NCBI GenBank assembly: GCA_018398765.1
Contig: JAHBMJ010000555.1
Span: forward strand, 1-43,936
Direction of reading: 5' to 3'
Length of the DNA: 43,936 nt
DNA from: Chromera velia
Taxonomy: Eukaryota; Sar; Chromeraceae
The stretch's first letter is position 1, and each line of letters begins with the position of its first letter. Below the pieces are notes generated by a model. That model had not been told where the DNA came from, did not search any database, and was given only the letters and a program-made list of their open reading frames with translations. The position numbers and the translations under genes were made by a program. Positions 34,348 through 43,936 of the stretch are shown in pieces.

Positions 34348-34822
34348 TCAAGTCGCCAAGTGCGCTTTGGCCTCTCTCCTTGCTCTATCAGTCTTCAAAC
34401 ATCCGCGCAAACACCTGCGAGTACTGGAAATGATCTCGTGGTTCATTGTGCCAAGCCCCTCTGCTTTTCGTTCACTTCCGTCGGCCAGGGCAAGATCTGA
34501 TCCCCCTTTTCGTTTCCTTCCGTCGGAGGCTACAGACGACTGGCCATCTTTACTCCTCTCCAGCCACACTGAATCTATCCATCTCACTCGCAGTCTCAAC
34601 CCGGTTGCCTCACGAACATCTGTCAATTCTTGTAACTCACCTTGCTCCAATTGTAGCTGCTTCTTCTTGTTCGGCTCTGATGCTGTGTATTATTTTCTGC
34701 TGCTTCTGTGCGGGTGTCTTGGCCATTTCCTCATCTCTGCATGCATGTTCATGCAGATCTTCTGTGAGTGAGGCGACTGCCTCTTCTCTTTCGTTTTCAT
34801 CTTTCCTTTCCTTCTCTTTCAC
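34348..34822 (-). pseudogene. charged minus-strand frames, possible gag remnant
   Basis: Two overlapping minus-strand frames (34637-34822 and 34348-34650) encode charged helical sequence (KEKERKDENEREEAVASL; KDGQSSVASDGRKRKGG). By position and composition they may be the decayed counterpart of the gag-like frame in the larger element, but I see no clear residue-level match. The opposing plus-strand frame (34196-34771) is Ser/Leu-rich and looks like its shadow. Confidence 0.3.
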
Positions 34823-35068
34823 TCTTTTCTAAGACTTTTCCTTCTATGCTTCCTTCTCCTTCCCAATCTTTTCCATTCTTCTGTTGTGGGGGCAGTCGCA
34901 GGGGTAGTCGAAGATCAGTCCGAGATCAGTCACTCCGCATCACTCCGCTCATCTCTCATTTGCATACCTTGCCGCCAGACCTGTTTCTTCTTCTCCCTGC
35001 TCAGTGGCCAGAACACGCCATCAGTTTGATTCTGAAAGCTCCGGTTCTTGCCCGACGCAAGGGGCACT

Positions 35069-35456
35069 ACTGGAAAGATTAGGTCCATTCTGGTAAATTG
35101 AAGCTAGAAGGTGCAAATACAGAAACATGATGCTATGCAACACATAGAAACGTCTTTCGAGAGTCTGTTCAATGCAGTCACTCACTCTTCACAGAGTCAC
35201 AATCATCGTACACATGCCACATATGGTTGGGTACTATGATCTGGTCACTTTGGACCTACTTTCATACTCTGAACTTATTTCTGGCTTGTCTGTTTTTCCC
35301 ATAGTGATGTATCAATCAATTCGATCATACGTGTTTGCATGTATTTATCTGTATGACACTGAGCCCCGTAGTGCATGCACTCGCGATAGTTCTTGGTCGC
35401 TTGATATTATGAGGCGGCGGGACATTGAGACTTCAGTCCGCTGGGGCCGAACTTCT
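35069..35456 (-). repeat. terminal repeat (5' copy on the minus strand)
   Basis: Partner of 33587-33968. It has 6 extra bases (GAGCCCCGTAGTGC region near 35362) and otherwise few changes. Confidence 0.8.
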
Positions 35457-35465
35457 AACAAAAAC

Positions 35466-36371
35466 TCCAAATGAAACCTTCAATCACGTTCAAATAGCAC
35501 TCAACTATATATTCAAATAGTGACAAATAGACTTAATAGTGACCTATATTATTCGTGATAAACTTATAAAATGCGGAGAATGAATCGCCTCAGGAGGCAG
35601 TTCAGCTCTGCTGAGACCAGCCGAGACTCTGAGGCCCTGAGATCGCACGCACAGTGAGTTAGTGTGAAAGCGTGGCATGTTTGCATCGCAGTGTGTTGAC
35701 AATATCGTATGCAGGCGTTGGGTAGCTCGCCCATGCATACTGTCTAAAGTTAACTGAGGGAGGGGGGGGGTGTAAGTGACATTCATGCCCGCCCCGGCCA
35801 GAATAAAGGGAGGGGTGGGGGCCTAATTTTATCAAAACTTAACTCAAAACCGCTCAAAACACTATTTTAGAAAAAATAATAATTAAGTCACTTTGCATAT
35901 GAAAAGAACAGTTACTAGAATTTAGTCAAAAAGACATAAAATTGATTATTGCTTAATATAATTTTTAACAATTTATTGATGCAATAAAAATTTCAATTCA
36001 ATTATATTGAATGAAATTACATTGAAATATATGAATTTGGTTGCGATAGTCATGCCTTTACTTCCACCTTAACATTTTATATGAGTTGAGCATCCTTAAC
36101 TTGAGGAGCTTTGCAGCCTTTGCTCACATCAAGTTCAACCACAAGGTTAAAGTCGTCTTCCCACACCTCCTGTCCCTCCTCATCATCTCTCTATCAATGC
36201 CGTGGCCCAAGAAGAGCATGCAGCTATGTCGGCATCCTCAACCTCAGTCTCAGAATCTCTGATTCTACATCTGCGACCTCTATCATTATTATATCACCCC
36301 CTTCTGCTTCTTTCCCTTCATTTCCACCCTCTGCCGCAGCTGCTGTAACCATCGCTGCGCACGTATAATAA
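35466..36371. other. AT-rich intergenic region
   Basis: There are short frames without motif. A poly-G run lies at 35763-35770 and strongly AT-rich DNA at 35860-36060. No gene was recognised. Confidence 0.45.
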
Positions 36372-36619
36372 TATCATATCTAATCGACGTAATCGTATCG
36401 ATATCAAAATTTTTATTTTGGATCTTATCCCTTTCTCAAAGTTTTTTAGTAAAACTTTAATATCAATCGATATGATATATTGAAAAACATGATGTGTTGT
36501 TACCTGTTGCTTGGGTCCGTTGATATTCGACGTATTATCCATTGTACAAATGTTGCAATTTAATACATACATGGCACTGTTCAAGTTGTAAATATTATAA
36601 AATATTATGGTACGTTACC
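36372..36619 (+). repeat. 248-bp direct repeat, left copy beside the LINE
   Basis: It runs from TATCATATCTAATCGACG to GTACGTTACC and matches 41385-41632 at equal length with about a dozen substitutions. It contains clustered GATATC/ATCGAT palindromic words. It is either a terminal repeat or the 3' tail of another truncated copy of the same LINE. Confidence 0.85.
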
Positions 36620-36956
36620 TGAACTCACACTTTTGTTCCCCCCTCCCCCTTTGTGCAGGGCTCACCGGAGAGGTGGAGGAGCAAGAAACGGGAGGATAAA
36701 CACGCACGACATGAGCCGAGATCATCAGCAAGGCACCAGACAGTCTTCTGGGCGATCTTCTGGGGAAGAAGGGAGGGGAGGTGAGGGGGATCGGCATGGG
36801 GGGATAGAAGAGAGAAGGGAAGGGGAAAGGGAAGGGACTGAATCAGATAGAATCTTGTCACGCACTCCGTCAAAAAGCGACTTCTAAGCAAACGTTCAGC
36901 TATCTCTCTCCTCTGAGTCCGAAAATAAAATGGAAAAAAGAAAAAAGGAAGGAGTA

Positions 36957-37840
36957 ATGTGGGTAGCCTGGCTGAACTGCAAAGGGGGATAGAGAAGGTT
37001 GCAGCTCTGTTTGTGCTTCGAAGAGTTTGAAAGCGAGTTTGAGGCAGCAGACATCCTTTTTCTGCTGAAAGTTGTTCGTCACTGAAGGAGTGCAGGACAG
37101 CCAAGGGAAAGAAAGAAGGCAAGAACTTTCCGTTGATTTCGAAAAGGGGGGAAACAACGATCAGCACGGGGGGAGTAGCCGTTCTTCTCAGCCGTAGAGC
37201 AAGAAGTGCACGATGGAAAGAGGAACAACTGAGCAATACCGCAGCGATAGTACGACACCCTGACTTGAACACGCCTCTTTTGTGCGGGGTGTACGACCCG
37301 TGCGCAAATTTTATGCACGCGGACGATACATTCCTTACAGAGTCTGACTTGAAAGACCGTTTGGAAGAGAAACGTAGGGAGGGAGGGGGAAGGAGACGGA
37401 CAGTCTGTGTAGGGGGAGATTTCAATGCAAGGACTGGCAGCGAAGCGCCAAGACTCACGTTTAGAGAAAACACGGAGGAGGGGGGGAGGGGGGAGATGTG
37501 GAAAAAGGAAGAGACGCCTTTCAGACCAAGGAAACAGTCAAAAGACAGGGTGGTGAACTAAAAAGGAAAAAGGATGATCTCTTTCTGCGAAGAAACAGAG
37601 ATTGTCCCGATCAACGGGCTGTGAGAGTGCAAGGTCGCAGGGGATAGGGAGATGAAGTCGTTTATATTTGATGATTCATTTACTTTTTCTGCATTGGAGT
37701 GGGATGCATGGGCGGTGAATGATTATGTATGTGTGTCCCGTGAATTTTTATTGAGAGTTCAAGACTTTTCAGTGAGATATGTTCACTCAATCACCACCGA
37801 TCACGCTACCCTGTGGCTTTGCCTACGATTTCCAAGAAGC
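36957..37840 (+). pseudogene. LINE AP-like endonuclease domain, broken
   Basis: WVAWLNCKGG at about 36960 matches the first strand of LINE endonucleases. EAADILFLLKVV near 37042-37077 stands where the family has a catalytic Q-E pair, so the Glu appears replaced by Lys. GGVAVLLSR follows, then GDFNARTG at 37415-37438 (the D-x-N metal site) and, in a later frame, NDYVCVSR and TTDHATLWL near 37795-37815 (the S-D-H catalytic end with T for S). Frames change around 37080-37130 and stop at 37559, so the domain is dead. The role in an intact LINE is to nick target DNA for priming. Confidence 0.7.
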
Positions 37841-39871
37841 GAAAACGGAAGGAAAGGAAAAGAGAGAGCCAAAAAAACGGAAAAAGAGCTCCCAGAAAGG
37901 GATCAGATAAAGAAACGATGGTGGGGACCTCTGCCAAAAAGGGCGGAAAAGAAGTTTTTAGATAACTTGCAGGAAAGTCTAGAGAAAGAAGGAATAGAAA
38001 AGGAATTCGATAAGATGATGAACGTAGCAAAAGGAGTGAGAGTGACGAAAGAAAGCTTAGACAGGCTCTACAGACAGCTGCACGATACAGTGGAGAGAGA
38101 ACACAAACGAGCAGCAAAGAAAGAAAAGAAATTTCGAAGAGGAACAAAAGTAAAAGAAGGAGACAGCCCAGAGATCATCATAAGAAGAAATCTGAGGGAA
38201 GTGAAAAAGACCGAGTCGAGAGCAAGAGAGAAAGTGAGACAAAACAGAGAAAAACTTGAAACAGAAAAAAATGAGGAAGCTGAGAATGAATTCAGAGAAG
38301 CAAAAAAAGAGCTACACATAGCAAGTAAGGAGAGAAGAAAGGCCATGCGAAAAGAAGCAGTAAGACAGAAATACAAAAGAATTGAAGAGATATAGAAAGA
38401 GATCAGAGAGCCAGGAGGAGCATGGAAGATCTGGAACAAACTAGGCAAAAAAAAAAAGGTCAGAAAGGAAAACGCGCTGACAGAGGATGAGAAGGCAAAG
38501 GGATGGGTAGAACAATGGAAGGAGAACGAGGAGGAAACAAGAAAACAGGACGAGCAACTCACCTTTACAGACAGAAAGTCAGGAAAGGTAGTAAAAGCGA
38601 GGGGGACCAACTTATGCAAGACTTTTGAAGCTCTCACAGAGGCAAGAGAATGGAGGATAAGAACAGACAGTGTAAGAGACTGGATGAAGAAAACAAAAAA
38701 TCCAAAGAAGGCAGTAGGGAAAGACGGAATGCCCCCAGGCGTCTTAGGGGTGATGGCAAAGTCAGAGTCGGTGGTTGACTGCTATAACTGCTTGCTGAAT
38801 GTGTATGCTCGCTTTGTATGGTGGCCAGAGGGGTGGAGTGATCTAGTGATTGCTGCTGTCCCAAAGCTAGGCAAACCGCAAAATGTGCAGAAAGGATACA
38901 GACCAATTCACTTGGATTCTGCAGATGCGAAGTGGGGAGAACTGGGGATCAGATCGAGATACGGTAGAGAAAGAGGGGAGCGGGAAAAGGAATGAAGTAC
39001 AGTTTGCATATAGGAAGGGGGTGGGGACTCTGAATGCTATTTTTCTTTTGCTTCAATCGATTGCATGTCTGTATGTTCTTTTGAGTGTCTGTATATTTCT
39101 TTCATTGATTTTACGAGCGCGTTTGATGAAGTGAGTCATCAAATGATGGAAGTTCAACTAAGAAAGTATGGAGTGTCAGAAGAGACCATCAAGTGGGTGG
39201 CGGCATCTCTCCACAACATCAGGGCAAGGGTGAGGGGAACGGATTGGTGGTTCAGAGAAAGCAAGGGGTAAAAGCAAGGCGGGCCGGCCGGTCCTTCTTT
39301 GTTTTCTACATATATTAACGACATGCCAGAAGAGATCAAGAAGAGAGCAAGGCTGACAGGGAGGGGGCCAAAACTCCAGAGAGACGCAGACGGGTCGGAG
39401 GAAGACTTCCCCGTCGGCCTCTTCGCAGACAACACCTACCTGAAGTGAGCGGAGGCAAGGGAGATGGAAAGATTGCTGAGAGCTCTCGAGGAATATGTAG
39501 AGCCCCTCAGACTTTTTTTGTCAGACAAATCAAGGTTCGTCAAGTTCTGCTGGTCAGAAAGGGAAAGGAGAAGAAAGGAATCTTTTGTTTTAGGAGGGAA
39601 AGAGTTAGAGCAGGCAAAGGAATACCCATATCTTGGTTTGTTGTTAACAGAAGATTGCTCAGTAGATGCAATGATAAAAGAAAGAACAGTGAAAGCAGAA
39701 AGACTCTTTTTTGCGCTGAAAAGTAAGATCACATCAGCAGGAGAGATTCCCCCAGCCACTTGCTTCCATTGGTTCAAACAGACAGTGTGTGCTGTATGGC
39801 TGTACGGCTGTGAAGTGCATTCATATTCGCAGGAGTCTTTGGCAGACTTCGATCGATTGTAGAGGAGGTTC
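37841..39871 (+). pseudogene. LINE reverse transcriptase, broken by stops and frameshifts
   Basis: A long Lys/Glu/Arg-rich linker (37841-38395) precedes WNKLGKKKK and the palm. KKAVGKDGMPPGVLG (about 38710-38750), WSDLVIAAVPKLGKPQ and KGYRPIHLDS (to about 38920) are reverse-transcriptase blocks 1-2. QFAYRKGVGTLNAIF, then FIDFTSAFDEVSH (about 39100-39135) with the first catalytic Asp, follow after frame changes. GGPAGPSLFSTYINDMP and GLFADNTYLK (about 39418-39445) follow. The last is the catalytic D-D pair with the second Asp changed to Asn. Thumb sequence runs to a stop at about 39860. Stops at 38393, 38993, 39269 and 39446 show that it is a pseudogene. Confidence 0.8.
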
Positions 39872-40351
39872 ATTCGATAAGTTTTCCAGTTGAGAGAGAA
39901 AGAAAGCATACATACAACCTTTTTGGAGGCAGGCTTGCTCCCCATTGACTTAGTTATAGCTCAGAGAACGCTGTTATGGGCATAAAAAGTTCTGAAGAAA
40001 GCAAGAAATACACCAACAGGCCATGCGCTTGCCAAGTCAATTCAGGAGGGGGTGGACAGTGATTTGAAGGGGGGAAGATAACATCCTTTTCACTTTTTTC
40101 CTCATCTGAAGAAATGTGCTCAAACTCTTTTTCTACACAGACGAAGCAACCCTTTTTGTATTAGGAAAGAGCCAGAAGCAGCAGGAAAACAGCCAGCATT
40201 TGAACAGAGAGACCAGATAGTAAGATGGGTTAGTACACTACAGAGAGAATCGGTAGCAAAAAGAAAGAACGAAGTCTTTGCGGAAAGAATAGAGAGCGCA
40301 ATGCAAAAGAGAAAAGAAAACGAGAGAAAAGAACTGTAAGAAAGATCACTG

Positions 40352-40936
40352 ATGCATCTGATTCACACTGTAATATCAAATGGAAACCGCTTGAACTTGT
40401 GGCTGCACAGCAAACAGACAGATAAAAGAAACAAAGAAAACGGTCTCTCAATTGAGAGAAAAAGCATCGGGCGGACCCCTGTATGCTACAAAAAGGTTGC
40501 ACCCTGGTCAGTCTACAGAAGAAGAGCAGCATTCAGGGTGGGAGAGAGGAGCCTTGAGGTCAATAAGGGGAAATTCTCTGTTGATGGAGGGAGGGGGACC
40601 CCGCTGCACGACAGAAAATGCATTGTTTGCTCTGATCTTCTTGGCATCTAGGTGGTTGAAGACGAAGTACACGTTCTGACCGAGTGTTCCTTGCATGATG
40701 CCGAGAGGGCTGTTTGCTTGCAGGCTCTTTCAGACACATGGAATGAAGGGAGGGGGGAAAGAGCAGCAGGAAAGCCAAAATGGGGAGAGGGGACAAACAG
40801 GAAGACAGAAAGGCTTGCCTTGTTTTCTTTTCTTTTAAGTGAGACAGATGGAAGCGTCGACAAGTTTTTGAAGGATGTTGTTATAAAACGAGCTGCCGTA
40901 AAGGAATGCCGCAAGAGAAATGTATGCAGCCTGTAA
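40352..40936 (+). pseudogene. LINE C-terminal zinc-binding region, broken
   Basis: Two frames combine to give RKCIVC (about 40612) and, after one stop, VEDEVHVLTECSLHDAERA (to about 40710). This is the C-x-x-C with H-x(4)-C motif and the E-D-E-x-H wording common at the C-terminus of LINE polyproteins. The rest is a Lys/Glu-rich tail ending in TAA near 40936. In intact elements this region binds nucleic acid. Confidence 0.65.
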
Positions 40937-41384
40937 GATATATCAAGCATCCAGCTGGACCAAGCCCACCAAATCCTTTGGTCAAATGAAAAGGAAAGAA
41001 ACAAAAGACAGGCAGAGTACTTAGCAACATGGCAGCAAATGAAGCAAGCAAAGGAAGAGGGAGAAACCAAAGGGTTGAGTGACTGGGAAGTAATGAGATT
41101 AGCCTCTAATCGATCGACCGTTTGTTTTGGGATGCCTCCGTTTGAAGCCTGTTTGAGCTCCACCGGGTCGATCGGCGGGCCGCAGCATCGTCAGTGAGAG
41201 TTGATTGATTGCAGTCTTTCGTATGCGATTGATAGTAATAGATTGATTATCACGTAAACAGTTTGCGGCACAGGTCTTTTTGGCCTGTGCGGGCCGGTCA
41301 GGAAGGTTTTCCTGGCCGCCGCACGTCGAGCGCTCGGCATTGGGGCAGGAGGCCAATCCTCCAGACATTAATCCTATTCTATCC
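40937..41384. other. probable LINE 3' untranslated sequence
   Basis: The first 160 bp still reads as A/G-rich LINE-like linker; after 41100 the composition changes. A GCCGGTCAGGAAGG...CCTGGCCGCC hairpin is possible at 41293-41320. No gene was recognised. Confidence 0.4.
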
Positions 41385-41632
41385 TATCATATCTAATCGA
41401 CGTAATCGTATCGATATCAAAATTTTTATTTTGGATCTCATCCCTTTCTCAAAGTTTTTTGGTAAAACTTTAATATCAATCGATATGATATATTGAAAAA
41501 CATGATGTGTTGTTACCTGTTGCTTAGGTCCGTTGATATCCGACATATTATCCGTTGTACAAATGTTGCAATTTAATATACACATGGCACTGTTCAAGTT
41601 ACAAATATTATAAAATATCATAGTACGTTACC
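41385..41632 (+). repeat. 248-bp direct repeat, right copy beside the LINE
   Basis: Same length and boundaries as 36372-36619. It sits downstream of the zinc-motif region, so it could be the LINE's own 3' end. Confidence 0.85.
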
Positions 41633-41966
41633 GGTGTACCTAGCCAGGTACTAGGCCGGGTACTAGTCTGATCTGGTCTGGCCGGTCGCCTGATCGAGAC
41701 TATATCTTTGATTATCTTTGCTAGTCTTTGTATAATCATATTATATCATTAGTACCAAGTTGGTAGTAGGAGAAGGATCATTTAAAGATGTAGAAATGCT
41801 AGGTAGAGATGTAGGGATGCATTAGGGATGCAGAACTGTAGCACGTGACACATCGGCGCGACAACGCTCTGCTGCCTCTGCAACTATCTGCAACCATAAA
41901 AAGAGAAACTTGGAAAGAGAAATACATCAACGGATTGCCTTCTTCCTTTGCGTTACAAGCTTTGTG
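41633..41966. other. 3' flank of the dioxygenase gene
   Basis: The sequence contains CTAGCCAGGTACTAGGCCGG-type short palindromes at 41640-41670, then AT-rich DNA with TAGGGATG repeats (41790-41830). It probably holds the 3' UTR of the minus-strand gene. No other gene is seen. Confidence 0.4.
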
Positions 41967-43628
41967 TCACTTCAGAAGGTTCAGACTGCGAAATTGCGGT
42001 CGGGAGAGCATCTGTCCAAGCAGGGAGGGAGCGAGAGCAGGCAGCAGCAAGCTCGGATCTCTCCGTGCCTTGCGGGAGAAGCCCCCACCTTTTACCTTCC
42101 GCTCTCCCTTCAATTTACCTTTCTTTGTCTTTTTTGTTTTCTTCTGAAGTTTCGACACTGAAATTCCGTAGTCGTCATCGTCGTCTACACCCGCATCGTC
42201 AAAGTCATCCCACACAGCGCCGCCCTCCCCCCCCGCCATCTCGACGTCCAACAGAACGTCGAGAGCCTCGTCTTCTGCAGCGTCATAGAAGCTCTCCCTC
42301 TCCCTCTCCTTCGCTCCAGCCTGGACAGAGGGGGCAAAGGTCGAGGAAGAGGAAGAAGCATCCCCCTTCTCAGCCGTGTGGTTTCGCTGTTGCACAGCTG
42401 AGATGAATTCCTTCTTGACCTTATCGCAGTAATGGGGATGGAACTGCGTCTCGAATTTCTTGAACAAATGAAAGAAAAAACGCGCCTCTTCCACGGAGAG
42501 AAGGAAACGGTCTTGGTAGCACAGCATCTGACCTGCTGCAAGAGCTATGCGGACTCCCATCGCGACCTTCCGAGCTAAAGTGTCTTCTCCTTCGGGCAGG
42601 GCTGGGCCCATACCCGGGGGGGGGAGAACCACATAAGGGGGCTCGAAGTCGTATTCTGAGAAGACGAAGGAGACGGCAATGCGGGGGGGACCTTCAGCAG
42701 ACTGCAGCCGACACACAGTCTGCGCCTCACTCTCTTCAGCCTTTTTCTTTTTCGTCTGAGATGGCACTGACCGCTCTGTGTTGTTCATGGTGGGGAGACG
42801 GCTGCCCTCGCTCCCCCAGTGCAAAGTACGGTGACTGAAGACATTACACGTCCCTGGAGGAGACGGTAGGCATCTGACGAATTGGAACTTTTCCTTCGTC
42901 TTGAAGATCCTCTCAAACGGACCTTCCTCGTCTATGTCCCCGTCCCAGTAACCTGGGTCGACTGGGGCGGGCACAACGTACAGACAGGAGTTCTCAGGGG
43001 TCGCGTCTGTGACTGCCCCCCAGATCGTCAGGTATTTCGGCACTCCGTGGGTGGAGCCCGTCTCTGTGGCAAAAAAGCTGCTGGCTGCATCATCAGGTTG
43101 CCTATCTCGATGGGGGGAAAACCCTTCTGTCATCGCAAATCGGTACGCAGGAGTCTGCTTTTCGGGACCGTCTGAACCCTCACAAGGAGGGCGAACATAC
43201 CAGGAGAGGAAATCAAAGTTCACTGCGCACTGGTCCTTTGCACCTTTTGCAATCCAGCGTGAATGGAAACTTTCGTACAAGTCCCAAATGAGGTCGGACA
43301 GACAGATGAAAGTGGGAGGCCAGCCATTCTCCAGAAGAGCCTCGACCCCCCTCTGTAGGGTTTCGCGGGTCTTCTGTCCCAAACCGTCTGCAATCTGGAA
43401 GTATCCCTCTTCACACAGTTTCGTCTTTGCACGGTCTCGCAACTGAGGGCAGAGGGAAGGGACCTCACCCTCCCCACTGCACTCCTTCCACCCATTTCCG
43501 AAGATTCGTGTGGCGATGTCTGGTGAGTCAAATGCGGACAGGGAGGTTTCAGAGACGGAGAAGGACTTCACTGCCGTCTCGAAGGTCAGACAATTTGGTG
43601 CTGCACCCTTCTGTGCACCCTTGTCCAT
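41967..43628 (-). CDS. phytanoyl-CoA dioxygenase-like Fe(II)/2-oxoglutarate oxygenase
   Basis: This is a 553-codon uninterrupted frame on the minus strand starting at ATG 43628. The oxygenase core shows GFSPHRD at about residues 169-175 (iron ligands H173 and D175), a strand LTIWGAVTDATPENSCLYVVP (about 200-220), NVFSHRTLHWGS with the distal His probably H270, and PPRIAVSFVFSE with R316 placed to bind 2-oxoglutarate. This H-x-D...H plus Arg pattern is that of the PhyH family, which hydroxylates lipids or other small molecules; the substrate cannot be predicted. The family is commonly 250-350 residues. Here a 150-residue N-terminal region and a C-terminal tail with an acidic stretch (about 480-500, DDFDDAGVDDDDD) and a Lys-rich stretch are extra. 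A Lys/Ser-rich insert of about 35 residues separates H270 from R316. No signal peptide is evident. An unseen 3' intron could change the last residues. Confidence 0.75.
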   Translation of the reverse strand: MDKGAQKGAAPNCLTFETAVKSFSVSETSLSAFDSPDIATRIFGNGWKECSGEGEVPSLCPQLRDRAKTKLCEEGYFQIADGLGQKTRETLQRGVEALLENGWPPTFICLSDLIWDLYESFHSRWIAKGAKDQCAVNFDFLSWYVRPPCEGSDGPEKQTPAYRFAMTEGFSPHRDRQPDDAASSFFATETGSTHGVPKYLTIWGAVTDATPENSCLYVVPAPVDPGYWDGDIDEEGPFERIFKTKEKFQFVRCLPSPPGTCNVFSHRTLHWGSEGSRLPTMNNTERSVPSQTKKKKAEESEAQTVCRLQSAEGPPRIAVSFVFSEYDFEPPYVVLPPPGMGPALPEGEDTLARKVAMGVRIALAAGQMLCYQDRFLLSVEEARFFFHLFKKFETQFHPHYCDKVKKEFISAVQQRNHTAEKGDASSSSSTFAPSVQAGAKERERESFYDAAEDEALDVLLDVEMAGGEGGAVWDDFDDAGVDDDDDYGISVSKLQKKTKKTKKGKLKGERKVKGGGFSRKARRDPSLLLPALAPSLLGQMLSRPQFRSLNLLK

Positions 43629-43726
43629 GGTGAAGAGAACGTTTGGTCAACTTGCATCGATCAAGAATGGCGCTGAATCTGGCGCATACTCTGGCAGGGC
43701 AGTGTCAGACGTTAACTGAGCGACGT

Positions 43727-43936
43727 GGCCCGGAAAGCGAAGCTCTGGAGGGCACTTAAAAACAATGGCCCCGGAAAGCGAAGCGGGGGGCACTTACAAA
43801 ACAAAAATACCCCAGCCCATGCATCTGACGCAAGCAAGCTTGCGAACGGCCCCGGAAAGCAAGAAAAATGAGAACTTCACGATTGACGCACGCCGGCCAG
43901 CCGATCGGGCGGTCGCGCCGACCCCCCCCCCCCCCC
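43727..43936 (-). repeat. right-edge copy of the left-end repeat family
   Basis: 43727-43825 has two units of the 60-bp minisatellite (CCCGGAAAGCGAAGC) in plus orientation. From 43830 the reverse complement of the 340-380-bp repeat follows: CGCAAGCTTGCTTGCGTCAG, TTTTTCTTGCTTTCCGGGGC and GGCGTGCGTCAATCGTGAAG are all readable on the minus strand. The window ends in a C run (minus-strand G run) that sits exactly where the left copies have their poly-G tract. Confidence 0.85.

Larger units (their letters stand above)
33587..35460 (-). mobile_element. second, smaller LTR-type element of the same family, reverse orientation
   Basis: Direct repeats 33587-33968 and 35069-35456 bracket only 1.1 kb. 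Read on the minus strand, the repeats begin AGAAGTTCGGCCC and contain TCCCGCCGCC, as in the element at 27668-30331 (AGAAGTTCAGCCC, then TCCCGCCGCC). The same polypurine tract precedes the minus-strand 3' repeat. The interior has only short charged minus-strand frames. AACAC at left versus AAAAC at right is a possible imperfect target duplication. It is a further reduced, non-autonomous member. Confidence 0.65.
36620..41384 (+). mobile_element. decayed AP-endonuclease LINE (non-LTR retrotransposon)
   Basis: In order on the plus strand come an endonuclease N-terminus (36957), the endonuclease core to about 37830, a Lys/Glu-rich linker, reverse transcriptase (about 38440-39870) and a C-terminal C-C-H-C zinc motif (about 40610-40710). 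All parts are in the order expected for L1/Tad/Jockey-type elements. The frames are interrupted repeatedly. A short basic frame at 36633-36887 may be leader or first-ORF debris. 248-bp direct repeats lie at both sides. Confidence 0.8.

Noticed and set aside
33690-35474. Two near-identical peptides that look like a duplicated gene
   Set aside because: They lie inside the two terminal repeats of an LTR-type element, and the similarity is explained by the DNA repeat.
36625-37473. 282-residue minus-strand Ser/Leu/Phe-rich frame
   Set aside because: It is antisense to the LINE endonuclease, whose plus-strand motifs are recognisable; its composition reflects reversed A/G-rich coding sequence.

Overview
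The window is nuclear DNA from a microbial eukaryote. It has spliceosomal GT-AG introns, long non-coding stretches, microsatellites and several classes of decayed retroelement (DIRS-like, two kinds of non-LTR element, short LTR elements), and it shows no bacterial-style operons. The mix of GC-rich coding islands, AT-rich intergenic DNA, low-complexity Ser/Gly-rich proteins and abundant LINE/DIRS debris would fit a chromerid alga such as Chromera. That is an inference; nothing here proves the taxon.

Only two host genes look intact. The first is a multi-exon plus-strand gene, firmly placed from 5377 to 11514 and probably beginning with an exon near 3813. It encodes a large, mostly disordered, charged protein whose centre is one coiled coil assembled from four phase-0 exons. 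The second is a minus-strand gene (41967-43628) for a phytanoyl-CoA-dioxygenase-like Fe(II)/2-oxoglutarate oxygenase with a complete metal-binding triad and an extra acidic/basic tail.

The rest is repeats and mobile DNA. 1-3.5 kb holds microsatellites, a 60-bp minisatellite and a 340-380-bp tandem repeat; the same repeat family returns at the far right edge partly in reverse orientation. 12-18.7 kb is AT-rich, with two small inverted-repeat (MITE-like) elements, one carrying its own 36-bp minisatellite. 18.75-20.96 kb is the 3' half of a dead DIRS-type retrotransposon (RNase H, connector, tyrosine recombinase). 23.8-24.1 kb is a long CA/TA microsatellite. 24.8-26.6 kb is a dead non-LTR reverse transcriptase with a zinc-binding motif and a nuclease-like C-terminal domain.

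27.67-30.33 kb is a short LTR-type element that carries only one gag-like reading frame. A second, smaller member of the same family lies at 33.59-35.46 kb in the opposite orientation. Between them is a foldback element with 314-bp arms (32398-33357). 36.6-41.6 kb is an AP-endonuclease LINE (endonuclease, reverse transcriptase, C-terminal zinc motif) with many stops, bracketed by two 248-bp direct repeats.

The most unusual items are the gag-only LTR family with a shared polypurine tract, the long foldback element, the LINE bracketed by direct repeats, and loss of catalytic acidic residues through G-to-A changes, often at CpG, in independent elements. I found no CRISPR array, tRNA or rRNA gene.
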